NCBI GenBank assembly: GCA_963763485.1
Contig: CAVXOW010000005.1
Span: 1,426,001 to 1,490,000 of the forward strand
Origin: CAWCKS01 sp963763485
Lineage (GTDB): Bacteria; Pseudomonadota; Alphaproteobacteria; Rhizobiales; Xanthobacteraceae
Direction: 5' to 3'
DNA: 64,000 nt
This document shows, piece by piece, positions 48,339 to 58,168 of this stretch (positions are counted from its first letter, which is position 1; each line of letters opens with the position of its first letter). The notes below the pieces were generated by a model, which was given only the letters and a program-made list of their open reading frames with translations, had not been told where the DNA came from and ran no database searches. Position numbers and translations under genes: made by a program.

Positions 48339-48989
48339 ATGAGCGGGTTCGTTGGTGCTCAACACGAATTTCATGACGCCGCGTTCGTGCGCGGATGGGC
48401 AGATCGCTTCGTGCCCACGACTCCGCGCCTTCAACTGTTCGATCTGATTCTCGATCAACTGCGCCAGCCAGGCGTGCCGATCCCTCACGTTGTCGAACTC
48501 GGAATTGGTCCAGGATATATGGCGCGCCACATTCTGGAGCGGAACCAAACGATCACCTATGAAGGTCTCGATTTCTCCGAGGTGTTTTTCGAAATTGCGA
48601 GGGAAACCGTTGGCGACATGCTTCATCGTGTGACGATGACAAAAGCTGATCTGATGGATCAGAGTTGGCCGAAGAGCCTTTCCAAGAGGCCTGGGGCAAT
48701 CATCTCAACATGGGCGCTACACGATCTCGGAGGACAGCAGGCCATCGCGGACGTGTATGCTCGCTGTTACGAAACGCTCCCGACCGGTGGCGTGCTGGTC
48801 AATGGGGATTTCATCAAGCCGGACGGAACGAGTTGGGAATACGAGCCAGGGCGCTTCGGGGTTAGTCGACACATCGAAATCCTTCGCAATGCGGGCTTTT
48901 CCGATCCAAAATCGCTCGCGCACTTCGAGCAGAACCTCAAGGATCCGACAGCGGCTCAGAACTATGCGTGCTTGGTGGCTGTGAAATAG
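48339..48989 (+). CDS. Class I SAM-dependent methyltransferase
   Basis: Methyltransferase of 216 residues. Motif I is VVELGIGPGYMARHIL, the acidic strand-2 end is YEGLDFSEVF, motif IV region is GAIISTWALHDLGG and a later strand has LPTGGVLVNGDFIKPD. This matches Methyltransf_25/12-type enzymes. Met at 48339 is favoured by the upstream GGGAG (GAGGGAGATATCT) and by lack of conserved character in the longer frame. Divergent from phaC. Substrate unknown. Confidence 0.85.
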   Translation: MSGFVGAQHEFHDAAFVRGWADRFVPTTPRLQLFDLILDQLRQPGVPIPHVVELGIGPGYMARHILERNQTITYEGLDFSEVFFEIARETVGDMLHRVTMTKADLMDQSWPKSLSKRPGAIISTWALHDLGGQQAIADVYARCYETLPTGGVLVNGDFIKPDGTSWEYEPGRFGVSRHIEILRNAGFSDPKSLAHFEQNLKDPTAAQNYACLVAVK

Positions 48990-49034
48990 TTTGGTTGGAC
49001 GAGTTGCGGCACGCAGTATCGGAAGAGCGGCATC

Positions 49035-50021
49035 GTGGCGATACGACCCTCTGCAATTGTGGCTACGACGTTGTGTTTTTTCGTACATGGGAAAGCAATG
49101 GCATTCGACATTGAAGCGCATCGTGGCGGACGAGCGTTGTTTCCAGAAAACACTCTGCAATCATTTGCGAATGCCCTCTCGATGGGTGTCGATACGTTGG
49201 AATTGGACATCGGGGTCAGCCAGGACGGCGTCATCGTCGTCTCACATGAGCGAGGGCTTAATCCAGACCTCGCCCGCACCCCCGAAGGCATCTATGTCGT
49301 TCCACCGGGTATTCCCTTTGTTAGATTGCGGCTTGAAGAGATAAAGAAATATGACGTCGGGCAAATTCGCCCCGGCAGCGGCTATGCTGCACAATTTCCC
49401 GAGCAGCGCGCGGTGCCAAACACGCAGATTCCAACCCTTGCGGAAGTTGTCGCTCTGGTGCGCAAATCGGGCGACACCCAAGTCCGTCTAAACATCGAAA
49501 CAAAAGTCGATCCGAGTCATCCGGAGGAGTCGCCCGATCCCCGACGCTTCGTTGAACTTCTCCTTGCTCTTCTCGAGACGGAGAAGTTTAGCGATCGTGT
49601 GATGGTTCAGTCTTTTGATTGGAGAACGTTGCAACTCGTTCAGAAATTGGCGCCCGCCATACCCACCGTTTATCTCAGCCAGCAAACCGGGCGCGGAGCG
49701 ACGGTCTCTTTAGACAAAGCTTCTCCGTGGACAGCAGGTTTCAATCCGAGCGAACACGGCCGGTCCCTTCCTCGGACAATAAAGGAGGCCGGGGGTGCCA
49801 TTTGGTCTCCGTACTTCGGCGACATTGATCCGACCGTCATATCGGAATGTCACAAGCTTGGGTTGGCGGTGGTTGTCTGGACCGTGAACAAAGCCGCGGA
49901 CATGGCCAGGATGATTGAAATGGGCGTAGACGGAATTATCTCGGGCAATCCCGAGCTATTGCGCAGAGTCGCCGATGAACACGGAATCAAGTTGCCACGG
50001 CGCGCGCCGGTGACTCCGTAA
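49035..50021 (+). CDS. Glycerophosphodiester phosphodiesterase (periplasmic)
   Basis: GDPD of 328 residues that hydrolyses deacylated phospholipids to glycerol 3-phosphate and an alcohol. The N-terminus has a signal-like segment (IVATTLCFFVHGKAMA). Catalytic motifs are EAHRGGRALFPENTLQSF (His, Arg and Glu) and VDTLELDIGVSQDGVIVVSHE. The barrel ends with VVWTVNKAADMARM and GVDGIISGNPELL. A GlpQ-like salvage role is the established one. It lies between a methyltransferase and the cox operon without evident linkage. Confidence 0.92.
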   Translation: MAIRPSAIVATTLCFFVHGKAMAFDIEAHRGGRALFPENTLQSFANALSMGVDTLELDIGVSQDGVIVVSHERGLNPDLARTPEGIYVVPPGIPFVRLRLEEIKKYDVGQIRPGSGYAAQFPEQRAVPNTQIPTLAEVVALVRKSGDTQVRLNIETKVDPSHPEESPDPRRFVELLLALLETEKFSDRVMVQSFDWRTLQLVQKLAPAIPTVYLSQQTGRGATVSLDKASPWTAGFNPSEHGRSLPRTIKEAGGAIWSPYFGDIDPTVISECHKLGLAVVVWTVNKAADMARMIEMGVDGIISGNPELLRRVADEHGIKLPRRAPVTP

Positions 50022-50053
50022 TGCGAGGTGCTATTGGTAATCCACGATTTGGC

Positions 50054-50890
50054 TTATGTCGTCCCTCTCGCGACAGCGCCGCGCTGGCCACGTCGTCGCT
50101 CGACAGTGATTTCGGCCAAGATCGACATCGCGATTTCCTCGGGGGTGATTGCGCCGAGGTCGAGCCCGGCCGGCGCCTTGATCCGATCGAGTGCGTTGGC
50201 AGCGACGCCTTCAGCGATGAGTTTCTCGCGCAACGCTGCCATCTTGCGCCGGCTTCCGACAAAGGCGTGGTACGCGGCGTCCGTCGTCACGGCAATCCGC
50301 AGCGCCGCTTCATCGCCCTTGCCCTGTGTCGAGACGACGATGAAGCGCCTGCTCTCGTTGCGCGGGTCAAGCCGGTAGCCGTCGATCAGCTGGTCCGCGT
50401 CGGGAGTGGTCAGTAGATCGGCCGCGGGTGCGGCAACGGTGACATGATAGCCGAGTTGCCGCGCCTGTCCGGCGAGCGAGATTGCAACGGGGCTGGCGCC
50501 AAGAATGATAAGCGACGGATGCGGAAGCACCGGTTCGACAAAGATATCCATAGTGCCTTTGCTCGGGCACATGTTGGTCGCGAAGCGCACGCCGTCGCGG
50601 TTCTCACCGGGCTTCACGCCAAGCTCCTCGAGCAGATTTTCCGGTTGCACCGACACCATGCGCGGCTCGCCGTCCGCGAGGGCATCGCGCGCGGCCTTGA
50701 GCACGGCACCGCGCGCGCATCCACCTCCGATCCAACCTGCGGCAATGGTTCCGTCTGGACGAATGATGGCCTTGGCTCCGGCCTTGGCCGCGGTCACCGA
50801 AACCGTTCGGACCACCGTAGCAAGAACGAAAGCTTCCTCGGCGGCCTTGAGCCGGGCCACTAGATCAATCACTTCAACGTGGGCGGTCAT
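50054..50890 (-). CDS. coxF: XdhC/CoxF-family molybdenum-enzyme maturation protein
   Basis: XdhC-family protein of 278 residues needed to insert or sulfurate the Mo cofactor in Mo hydroxylases. The N-terminal domain has LATVVRTVSVTAAKAGAKA and GWIGGGCARGAVLKAARDAL. The C-terminal Rossmann domain has LIILGASPVAISLAGQARQLGY. It ends the minus-strand cox operon, 11 bp after coxE, the position of coxF in Oligotropha-type clusters. The symbol relies on this gene order; coxI is also an XdhC-like gene, so the assignment is provisional. Confidence 0.85.
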   Translation of the reverse strand: MTAHVEVIDLVARLKAAEEAFVLATVVRTVSVTAAKAGAKAIIRPDGTIAAGWIGGGCARGAVLKAARDALADGEPRMVSVQPENLLEELGVKPGENRDGVRFATNMCPSKGTMDIFVEPVLPHPSLIILGASPVAISLAGQARQLGYHVTVAAPAADLLTTPDADQLIDGYRLDPRNESRRFIVVSTQGKGDEAALRIAVTTDAAYHAFVGSRRKMAALREKLIAEGVAANALDRIKAPAGLDLGAITPEEIAMSILAEITVERRRGQRGAVARGTT

Positions 50891-50901
50891 TGTTGCCTCC
50901 G

Positions 50902-52109
50902 TCAGAGCTTCGCCAGATACGGTTCAAGTTCGGTCAGACTCTTCAGCGTGTGAGCGGGCGCATAGAGATCGACATGGGGCAGCGCGGCCTTGATGCCCGC
51001 GGCTTCCGGGGCATAGCCCTCCCAGCCCATCATCGGGTTGAGCCAGACAATGCGGCGGCAGCGTTTGCCCAGCGCCGCCATTTCACGGCCAAGCAGCGCC
51101 GGGTCTCCGGTCTCATAACCGTCGGAGACGATCATGACGCAGGTGCGCGAGTGGATGACGCGCGCCGCGTGCCAGCGGTTGAAGGTCTGCAAGGATTCAC
51201 CGATCCGGGTGCCGCCGCCCGTGCCCTGCGCCATCATCGACAGGCGATCCAGCGCGCGGGCCGGATCCCTCTCCTTCATCGCATCGGACACATGAGCGAG
51301 CCTGGTGTGGAACAGGAAGGCTTCTGCTTCGCGGAATTCGTCCAGCACGCCGTGGATGAATCGCAGGAAAACGCCAGTGTACATGTTCATCGAGCCCGAT
51401 GCGTCAAGCAGCATGACTAGGCGCAACGGTTTTTCCTTGCGTCGGCGCTTCACCAGGCTGATCGGCACGCCGCCGTGGCTGATGTTGCCGTGGATAGTGC
51501 GGCGAAGGTCAATTCGGTAGCCGCGCCGCCGCGCCAATCGCGGCGGGTGAGACGCGTCCGCAATGTCTTGGCGAGCCGTGCCGCGACTGCGTGGGCCTCT
51601 TCGATCTGCCCTGGTTCGGCCATGTTCCGGAAATCGATCTGATCGAGATTGTCGGCCCGCGACGCGCCCTCCTTGCGGCCTTCGCCGCCTTGATCGTTCA
51701 TGGCCTCGTCAACAGACGGCACCTGGTCCGGCACACTCTCGCCGCCACGCGAGTCGACTGCCTTGTCTTGCAGGCTCTTCAGCGATGGGCTGTTTGCCGT
51801 CTTCGTCGCTCCCATCGTAAGGGATCGCGACCTGGCGCGCTGGCCGAGCCAGAAGGCATCGAACAGGCCGTCGAATTTGTCCCACTCGGATTTTCGTGCC
51901 GAGAACAGATGCTTGAACGCCGAGCGCAACAGCCCCGGCTTGTCGGCATAGCCTGCCGCCATCAAGGCCGCGGCGTCCTGCCCCTCGTGCAAACCGACCG
52001 CGAAGGCGTTGTCGCGCAGCGTCCGCAGAAATGCCGAAAGCTTTTCCGAAACGAGACGGGAGACCTCGTTCAGTTCGTCTGATGTCGGAGACGGGCCACA
52101 GCAGCTCAT
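50902..52109 (-). CDS. coxE: CoxE-like von Willebrand factor A domain protein (frameshifted)
   Basis: VWA protein assisting CO dehydrogenase maturation together with the CoxD ATPase. The first frame, starting MSCCGPSPTSDELNEVS, covers the helical N-terminus through GLFDAFWLGQR to LRTRLTRRD. A break at about 51535 leads to ARRRGYRIDLRRTIHGNI and the VWA domain RLVMLLDASGSMNMYTGVF, whose DASGS is the MIDAS motif. The protein ends LTELEPYLAKL. Joined length is about 400 residues, as expected for CoxE. The start overlaps the coxD stop (ATGA). Confidence 0.88.
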
Positions 52110-52978
52110 GCGACCATCCCCAACAGCCTTGCGGTGACTTCGGGCTTCATCCGCATTTTGTCCTCATGGGTCTTGAGCAGACACATCAAGGTCTCGTGCA
52201 CGATTTCCGGCGCATCGTGCAGGTCGCGCACGTTGAGCCCGATCAGCGCGGCCGCCCAGTCCAGCGTTTCGGCAACGCCCGGGACCTTGCGCAATTCCTC
52301 CTTGCGGATGTTTGCGACCATGCGCGCGATCTGCAGCGACAGGGATGCGCCGGCGCCGTCAATCCGCGCCATGATGATTCGCGTCTCGCGATCGATCCCG
52401 GGATAGTCGACATAGTGGTAAAGACAACGGCGGCGTAGCGCGTCGGAAAGTTCGCGCGTGCCGTTCGAGGTCAGGACGACATGCGGGATGGACGTCGCCG
52501 CGATGGTTCCAAGCTCGGGAATCGAAACCTGGAAGTCGGATAGCAGTTCGAGCAGAAACGCCTCGAACTCGTCGTCGGCACGGTCGATCTCGTCGATCAA
52601 TAACACCGGCGGCCTGCTGCGACGGATCGCGGCCAGCAGCGGCCGCTCGAGCAAATATTTTTCGGAAAATATCTGATCCTCGATCGCGTCCGCGTCCTCG
52701 CCACGATGCGCCTGGATTGCGAGCAACTGCCGCTGGTAGTTCCATTCGTACAGCGCGGAAGACTGATCGAGACCCTCATAGCACTGCAGCCGGATCAGAT
52801 CGGTGGCGTGAACCTGCGACAGCGCCTTTGCAACCTCGGTCTTGCCGACGCCCGCCTCGCCTTCCAACAGCAAAGGGCGCTTGAGGAGCTGCATCAGCGA
52901 GATCGCGGTCGCAAGCTCGTCGTCGGCAATGTAGCCGGACGCGGCCAGACGCTCCGCGATCTCTTCGCGAGTCCTCAT
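52106..52978 (-). CDS. coxD: CoxD-like AAA+ ATPase (MoxR type)
   Basis: MoxR-class AAA+ ATPase of 290 residues, proposed in CO-oxidising bacteria to help build the [CuSMoO2] centre of CO dehydrogenase. Walker A LEGEAGVGKTEVAKAL, Walker B PVLLIDEIDRADDEFEAFL and sensor region VVLTSNGTRELSDALRRRC are intact. Start MRTREEIAERL is chosen because the longer frame reads back into coxL. It sits directly after coxL and overlaps coxE, the standard cox order. Confidence 0.93.
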   Translation of the reverse strand: MRTREEIAERLAASGYIADDELATAISLMQLLKRPLLLEGEAGVGKTEVAKALSQVHATDLIRLQCYEGLDQSSALYEWNYQRQLLAIQAHRGEDADAIEDQIFSEKYLLERPLLAAIRRSRPPVLLIDEIDRADDEFEAFLLELLSDFQVSIPELGTIAATSIPHVVLTSNGTRELSDALRRRCLYHYVDYPGIDRETRIIMARIDGAGASLSLQIARMVANIRKEELRKVPGVAETLDWAAALIGLNVRDLHDAPEIVHETLMCLLKTHEDKMRMKPEVTARLLGMVA

Positions 52979-52980
52979 CG

Positions 52981-55401
52981 TTACGCAAACACTCCCAAGT
53001 TCTTCGCCGCCCGCCAGTTGCGCCAATAGTCGTGCGGCATCTGGATATGAGTCGAGCCAAGGAACGAGAAGGCATCATTCACCGCGTTCGAGAACGCCGG
53101 TACGCCGCCGACATTCGGACTTTCACCGACGCCCTTGGCGCCGATCGGGTGATGCGGCGACGGCGTGACCGTGAAGTCGGTTTCCCAGTGCGGCGTTTCC
53201 ACCGCGGTCGGCATGAAGAAATCCATGAACGACCCAGTCACTACGTTGCCGGTCTCATCGTAGCGGATTTCCTGACCCATCGCGATGGCGAAGGCTTCGG
53301 TCAGGCCGCCATGGACCTGGCCCTCGATGATCATCGGATTGATGCGGGTGCCGCAGTCGTCCAGCGCGTAGAAGCGCTGCACCTTGTAGACACCGGTATC
53401 GACATCGATGTTCATGACGCAGATATAGGCGCCGAACGGATAGGTCATGTTGGGCGGATCGTAATAGCTCACCGCCTCTAGGCCGGGCTCCATGCCCGGC
53501 GGTACCGAGTTGTAAGCGGCCCAGCAGATATCCTTCATCGACATGGTCTTTTCCGGCAGGCCCTTGACGCGGAAGCCGTCGATATCCCATTCAAGGTCGT
53601 CCTCATGCACCTCGAGCTTGTAGGCCGCGATCATCTGTGCCTTGGCCTTGATCTTGCGCGCAGCCATGGCGATCGCGGCGCCCGCTACGGGCGTCGAGCG
53701 TGACCCGTAGGTTCCAAGCCCATAGGGCGCGGTATCGGTATTGCCCTCCTCGATCATGATGTTGTCAGCTGGAAGGCCGATCTCGGTCGCAATGATCTGC
53801 GCCCAGGTCGTTTCGTGGCCCTGACCCGTGCTCTTCGTGCCGACCCGCGCGAAACCTGCCCCGGTCGGATGCAACCTGATCTCGCAGGAGTCGAACATTG
53901 CGATGCCGAGAATGTCGCAATTCTTCGATGGCCCTGCGCCGACGATCTCGGTGAAGAAGGAGACGCCGACGCCCATGATCTCGCGGGTCTCACCCCGCTT
54001 GAACGCGGCCCGCTGCGCTGCCTGCTGCTTGCGCAGGCCGGCATAATCGACCGTCTCCATCATCTTGCGCATCGCGGTGTGGTAGTCGCCCAAATCGTAT
54101 TCCCAGCCGAGCGCCGAGTGATACGGGAACTGCTCCGGCTTGATGAAATTCTTCAGCCGCAGTTCCGCCGGGTCCATGCCGAGCTTCTGGGCGAGAATGT
54201 CCATGCCTCGCTCGATGCAGTAGGCTGCCTCGGTTACCCGGAACGAGCAGCGATAGGCAACGCCACCCGGTGCCTTGTTGGTGTAGATGCCGTCGACCGA
54301 CACATGCGCCGTCGGAAAATCATACGAGCCGGTGACGATATTGAAGAAGCCGGCCGGCCATTTGGACGGGTCTGCACAGGCATCGAACGCGCCGTGATCG
54401 GCGAGCACGTGGACGCGCAGGCCGGTGACCTTGCCTTCCTTGGTTGCCGCGATCTCAGTCGTCATGTGGTAGTCGCGCGCAAATGATGTCGCGGTGAGAT
54501 TCTCGATGCGGTCCTCAACCCACTTCACAGGCTTGCCGGTAACGATTGAAGCGACCGCAGCACAGATATAGCCGGGATAGGCGCCAACCTTGTTGCCGAA
54601 ACCGCCGCCGACATCGGGCGAGATCACATGGATTTTCTGCTCCGGAATCTTCGCGATCAGCGCGACCACGGTGCGGATCACGTGTGGCGCTTGGAAGGTG
54701 CCCCAGATCGTCAGTTCGCCCTTGATCTTGTCGAACGAGCACACGCACTGGCAGGTCTCAAGCGGCGACGGATGAGTGCGATGGTAGGAAATCATCTCCT
54801 TGATGGTCACATCCGCCTTGCGGAAGGCGGCGTCAGTCAGGTCCTTGTCGCCGACTGTCCATTCGAAAATGTGGTTGTGATGCTTGCGGGGCCCGTGCGC
54901 GCCCGAGGTCTTGCCGGCGAGATCCTCGCGCAGCACCGGCGCATCCTTGTCCATCGCCTTGAACGGATCGATGACGACAGGCAGCGGCTCGTATTCGACC
55001 ACGACCTTGTTGATGCCGTCGTCGGCGGCGTAACGGTCGGCGGCGACGACAAAAGCGACTTCCTGATTCTGGAACAGCACTTTGCCATCGGCCAGAACCA
55101 TTTGCACGTCGCCGGCGAGCGTTGGCATCCAGGCCAGATTGACCGTCTTCAGCGTTTCGGCGGTGATCACCGCCAGCACGCCCGGTACCTTGAGCGCCTC
55201 TTCGGAATTGATCGATTTGACGCGCGCGTGAGCGTGCGGCGAGCGGACGAAGTCGCCATGCAGCATGCCCGGCAGCTTCAGGTCGTCGACATAGTTGCCC
55301 CTGCCTTGGGTGAAGCGGATGTCTTCGACGCGTTTGCGCTTGCAGCCCATGCCCTCGAGGTTGGCTTGGCGTTGTTCCCGCGTGGGAGTCATGTCGTTCA
55401 T
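52981..55401 (-). CDS. coxL: Aerobic carbon monoxide dehydrogenase large (Mo) subunit, form I
   Basis: Catalytic subunit binding molybdopterin cytosine dinucleotide and oxidising CO to CO2. At 806 residues it is close to the Oligotropha enzyme as I recall it. The active-site loop reads AYRCSFR at residues 382-388 with Cys385, the form I signature; form II proteins have AYRGAGR. GTFQAPH near 235 and GQGHETTWAQ match other cofactor contacts, and PIGAKGVGESPNVGG holds the conserved glutamate. The start MNDMTPTREQ overlaps the coxS stop by 4 bp. Frame intact. Confidence 0.97.
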   Translation of the reverse strand: MNDMTPTREQRQANLEGMGCKRKRVEDIRFTQGRGNYVDDLKLPGMLHGDFVRSPHAHARVKSINSEEALKVPGVLAVITAETLKTVNLAWMPTLAGDVQMVLADGKVLFQNQEVAFVVAADRYAADDGINKVVVEYEPLPVVIDPFKAMDKDAPVLREDLAGKTSGAHGPRKHHNHIFEWTVGDKDLTDAAFRKADVTIKEMISYHRTHPSPLETCQCVCSFDKIKGELTIWGTFQAPHVIRTVVALIAKIPEQKIHVISPDVGGGFGNKVGAYPGYICAAVASIVTGKPVKWVEDRIENLTATSFARDYHMTTEIAATKEGKVTGLRVHVLADHGAFDACADPSKWPAGFFNIVTGSYDFPTAHVSVDGIYTNKAPGGVAYRCSFRVTEAAYCIERGMDILAQKLGMDPAELRLKNFIKPEQFPYHSALGWEYDLGDYHTAMRKMMETVDYAGLRKQQAAQRAAFKRGETREIMGVGVSFFTEIVGAGPSKNCDILGIAMFDSCEIRLHPTGAGFARVGTKSTGQGHETTWAQIIATEIGLPADNIMIEEGNTDTAPYGLGTYGSRSTPVAGAAIAMAARKIKAKAQMIAAYKLEVHEDDLEWDIDGFRVKGLPEKTMSMKDICWAAYNSVPPGMEPGLEAVSYYDPPNMTYPFGAYICVMNIDVDTGVYKVQRFYALDDCGTRINPMIIEGQVHGGLTEAFAIAMGQEIRYDETGNVVTGSFMDFFMPTAVETPHWETDFTVTPSPHHPIGAKGVGESPNVGGVPAFSNAVNDAFSFLGSTHIQMPHDYWRNWRAAKNLGVFA

Positions 55402-55898
55402 TCCGCAGCCTCCTTGAATTCGACGCCATTGATCTTCGCGGCGGCGTACTGAATTGCCTTGACGATGTTCTGATATCCGGTGCAACGGCAGATGTTGCCG
55501 GAGATACCCATGCGGATGTCCGCCTCGGTCGGCGAGGGGTTCTCCTGCAGCAGCCGTTGCGCGCGCAGGATCATGCCCGGCGTGCAGAAGCCGCATTGCA
55601 AACCGTGCATCATGCGGAAACCTTCCTGCAGCGCCGACAGCGAGCCGTCGGCATTGGCCACGCCCTCGATGGTGATGATGTCGGCGCCGGCGGCCTGCAC
55701 GGCAAACATGGTGCAGCTTTTCACCGACATGCCGTCGATATCGATGGTGCAGGCGCCGCAATGTGTCGTCTCGCACCCGATATGAGTGCCGGTGAGCTGC
55801 AGGTTTTCGCGAATGAAGTGCACAAGCAGGGTGCGCGGCTCGACGAGACCTTCGACCTCGGCGCCGTTGACCTTCATCGTCACATGAGTCTTTGCCAT
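55398..55898 (-). CDS. coxS: Carbon monoxide dehydrogenase small (2Fe-2S) subunit
   Basis: Electron-transfer subunit of 166 residues with two [2Fe-2S] clusters. The N-terminal plant-type cluster uses GCETTHCGACTIDIDG plus a later Cys (KSCTMFA). The C-terminal cluster uses QCGFCTPGMILRA and GNICRCTGYQNIV. It passes electrons from the Mo centre to the FAD subunit. Translationally coupled to coxL by a 4-bp overlap and located 19 bp after coxM. Confidence 0.97.
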   Translation of the reverse strand: MAKTHVTMKVNGAEVEGLVEPRTLLVHFIRENLQLTGTHIGCETTHCGACTIDIDGMSVKSCTMFAVQAAGADIITIEGVANADGSLSALQEGFRMMHGLQCGFCTPGMILRAQRLLQENPSPTEADIRMGISGNICRCTGYQNIVKAIQYAAAKINGVEFKEAAE

Positions 55899-55917
55899 TG
55901 TTATTTCTCCCTCGACC

Positions 55918-56793
55918 TCAGCTCGCGCGGCCAGCGGCGCGCGTCAGCGCCCGCGTCACCATGATGCCGCCGGTATGTTTGCGATATTCGACCGGGCCGC
56001 GGGCATCCGCCGCCGGCGACATGATCGCTTCGGCCGCCGCCGCGGCTTTCTTGAGCGCCACAGCGTCGAGACTGGTCCCGATCACGGCTTTCGCCGCGTC
56101 CGCCGCGAGCAGCGGCGTTTCGTGAAGGTTGGTGAGACCGATCGCGCAGGTCGCAACCTTGCCGCCCGACATGGTGAGGACGACCGCCGCCGCCGCGGTG
56201 GCATAGTCGCCGATCTTGCGTTTCAGCTTTTCGTAGGCGTAGCCGTGACCAGCCGGGGGGAGGGGTATCGCGATCGCGGTCAGGATTTCGCCAGGTTCGA
56301 GCGCGGTGAAATAGGCACCCTGGTAGAATTCGGCGGCCGCGATTTCGCGTGCGCCTGAAGGGCCTTCGAGCCGGTAGCTCGCGCCAAGGGTCATCATCAG
56401 CGCCGGCATGTCATTGCCGGGATCGCCATTGGCGACGTTGCCGCCGATCGTACCCCGATAGCGCACCTGCGGATCGGCAATCAGCAGCGCGGTTTCGTGC
56501 AGGATCGGCAGCGACTTTGCGATGTCGTCCGAGCCGAGCAGGTCGTGCTGGGTGGTCATCGCCCCGATCACGACGCGATCGCCGTCGCGGCGGATGCCTT
56601 TCAGGCCGGGGATCCCATGCAGGTCGACCAGGTGTTCAGGCGTCGCAAGCCTGAGTTTCATCATCGGAATCAGGCTGTGCCCGCCGGCCAGGGGGCGGAC
56701 CTCGTCGCCCAGCGTCGACAGCAGTTTGATAGCGTCGGCCACTGTCGCCGGCCGATAATAGCTGAATGGGCCAGGAATCATCGTCTCCTCCAT
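55918..56793 (-). CDS. coxM: Carbon monoxide dehydrogenase medium (FAD) subunit
   Basis: FAD-binding subunit of 291 residues that takes electrons from the iron-sulfur subunit to the quinone pool. The two FAD-binding motifs are RPLAGGHSLIPMMKLR (AGGHS) and YRGTIGGNVANGDPGND (TIGG). The N-terminus MIPGPFSYYRPATVADAI matches CoxM-type proteins. First of the structural genes, about 150 bp downstream of coxC on the same strand. Confidence 0.96.
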   Translation of the reverse strand: MEETMIPGPFSYYRPATVADAIKLLSTLGDEVRPLAGGHSLIPMMKLRLATPEHLVDLHGIPGLKGIRRDGDRVVIGAMTTQHDLLGSDDIAKSLPILHETALLIADPQVRYRGTIGGNVANGDPGNDMPALMMTLGASYRLEGPSGAREIAAAEFYQGAYFTALEPGEILTAIAIPLPPAGHGYAYEKLKRKIGDYATAAAAVVLTMSGGKVATCAIGLTNLHETPLLAADAAKAVIGTSLDAVALKKAAAAAEAIMSPAADARGPVEYRKHTGGIMVTRALTRAAGRAS

Positions 56794-56944
56794 CCGTCCC
56801 GTTCGCAGACGTTGGGCGGAGGCTGTTCTTGGATTTTTTTACCGGCAAGGCGGCAGCGAAGGTCGGATCACAAGCCCCAAAAATTCGCACGAAACGCCGA
56901 TATGCCCACACGAAATACGTCAGACGTCGCGACCTAACCCGCGA

Positions 56945-58168
56945 TCAGAAGGTCGGCGCACTGCGCTTCGCCAGGCCTAACCGTGCTTTGACCTCCGCGA
57001 TCTTGGCGCGGCTCACGGGAACGCGGTGGGGCGACGGACCGTCGAGCTCGATAATCGCTCCATCACCCTCCTTCCGGACGAACGTGACGTGCGGGATCGC
57101 CACAATGTGGCTGCGGTGCACCCGGACGAATTGGCCGGGATCGAGCTGCGCTTCGGCCTCCGAGATCGACCACGGGCACATGCGCTCCCGTGTCCCGTCA
57201 TGGACCTTGGTATAGTGTGCGTCGGCCCTGACGCTCCGTACGTCCGCCGTGTCGATGAAATGCGTCCCGTCGGGGCCCTCGACCGGAAGACGCGTCGCGG
57301 GCGCTAGGCGCGGTTGACCGAGGCCGCCCAACGGAGCTGACATCAGCCTGGGCGACGCGACCGCGATCGGGCCGAGTTCGGAAAACGACGCCTGCAGGTT
57401 CGCGGGCGTCTTGAGGACCGGATCGACCATCGGCGCACTAATGGCGGTCGTTTGCCGCCACGGATCTGGCACCAGCGACAGCAGGAAGCCTGCCGTGATC
57501 ACGAAGCAAAGCAGTGTAACAACCAGCGACAGGATCTGCTGCGATGCGACCAGTCCGCCAGCGTGATGGTGCGCACTCTCCGACACGGGAACGAAATGCA
57601 TGCCGTACATGGCGGTGTAATGCATGCCCGAGACCGCGAGCCCGAACGCGACCGCGCTCACGATGAGTCGAACGCCGTCCTGCCGTGCCAGGAAGACGTG
57701 CAAGCCGCCATAGGCGGTGCCAACCGCAATAAGCACCGACAGCACGATCATGGACGTGTCATGCTCGATCGCAAAATTGCCGGCCAGCCCGTGAATGCCG
57801 ACATAATGCATGCTGACGATGCCCGCGCCGAGCAGAACGGCCGAGGAAACAACGCGTCGGCGCGAGGGATCGCCGATGCTCACGAGAAATAGCGAGACGC
57901 CCACGACGAGAATGCAGATCAGGAAGGATGTGATCGTCGGGAGCACAAGATAGGCGGTGTCAGCCGGTATCGGCGCCGCCAGCATGCCGACGAAGTGCAT
58001 GGTCCAGATGCCGACGGCGAGGAACGCCGCCGCACCTGCCAACAGCAGGCGGCGGCTGACACCCGGCGTGCCGCGAATCCGCGCCGCCAAGCCGAAGCCG
58101 TTGTATCCTCCCAGAATCGCGATCACCACCGAGAGCGCGACGAGATAGGGATCGTGTTCCGCGAACAT
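56945..58168 (-). CDS. coxC: CoxC-like MHYT-domain membrane sensor with LytTR DNA-binding domain
   Basis: Seven or so membrane segments carry three MHYT-type repeats: IWTMHFVGML, IVSMHYVGIHG and VSGMHYTAMYGMHF. These have been proposed to bind copper and sense diatomic gases. The C-terminal roughly 100 residues (FIDTADVRSVRADAHYTKVH, PGQFVRVHRSHIVAIPHV, SRAKIAEVKARLG) form a LytTR DNA-binding domain. This membrane-bound one-component regulator layout matches CoxC and CoxH of Oligotropha. Being directly upstream of coxM, it is called coxC. Start MFAEHDPYL is preferred to Met at 58255. Confidence 0.88.
   Translation of the reverse strand: MFAEHDPYLVALSVVIAILGGYNGFGLAARIRGTPGVSRRLLLAGAAAFLAVGIWTMHFVGMLAAPIPADTAYLVLPTITSFLICILVVGVSLFLVSIGDPSRRRVVSSAVLLGAGIVSMHYVGIHGLAGNFAIEHDTSMIVLSVLIAVGTAYGGLHVFLARQDGVRLIVSAVAFGLAVSGMHYTAMYGMHFVPVSESAHHHAGGLVASQQILSLVVTLLCFVITAGFLLSLVPDPWRQTTAISAPMVDPVLKTPANLQASFSELGPIAVASPRLMSAPLGGLGQPRLAPATRLPVEGPDGTHFIDTADVRSVRADAHYTKVHDGTRERMCPWSISEAEAQLDPGQFVRVHRSHIVAIPHVTFVRKEGDGAIIELDGPSPHRVPVSRAKIAEVKARLGLAKRSAPTF

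Noticed and set aside
52979..55776. 931-codon version of CoxL beginning at 55776
   Set aside because: The first 125 codons are out-of-frame coxS sequence rich in Arg/His; the overlap ATGA at 55401 and the CoxL N-terminus fix the start.
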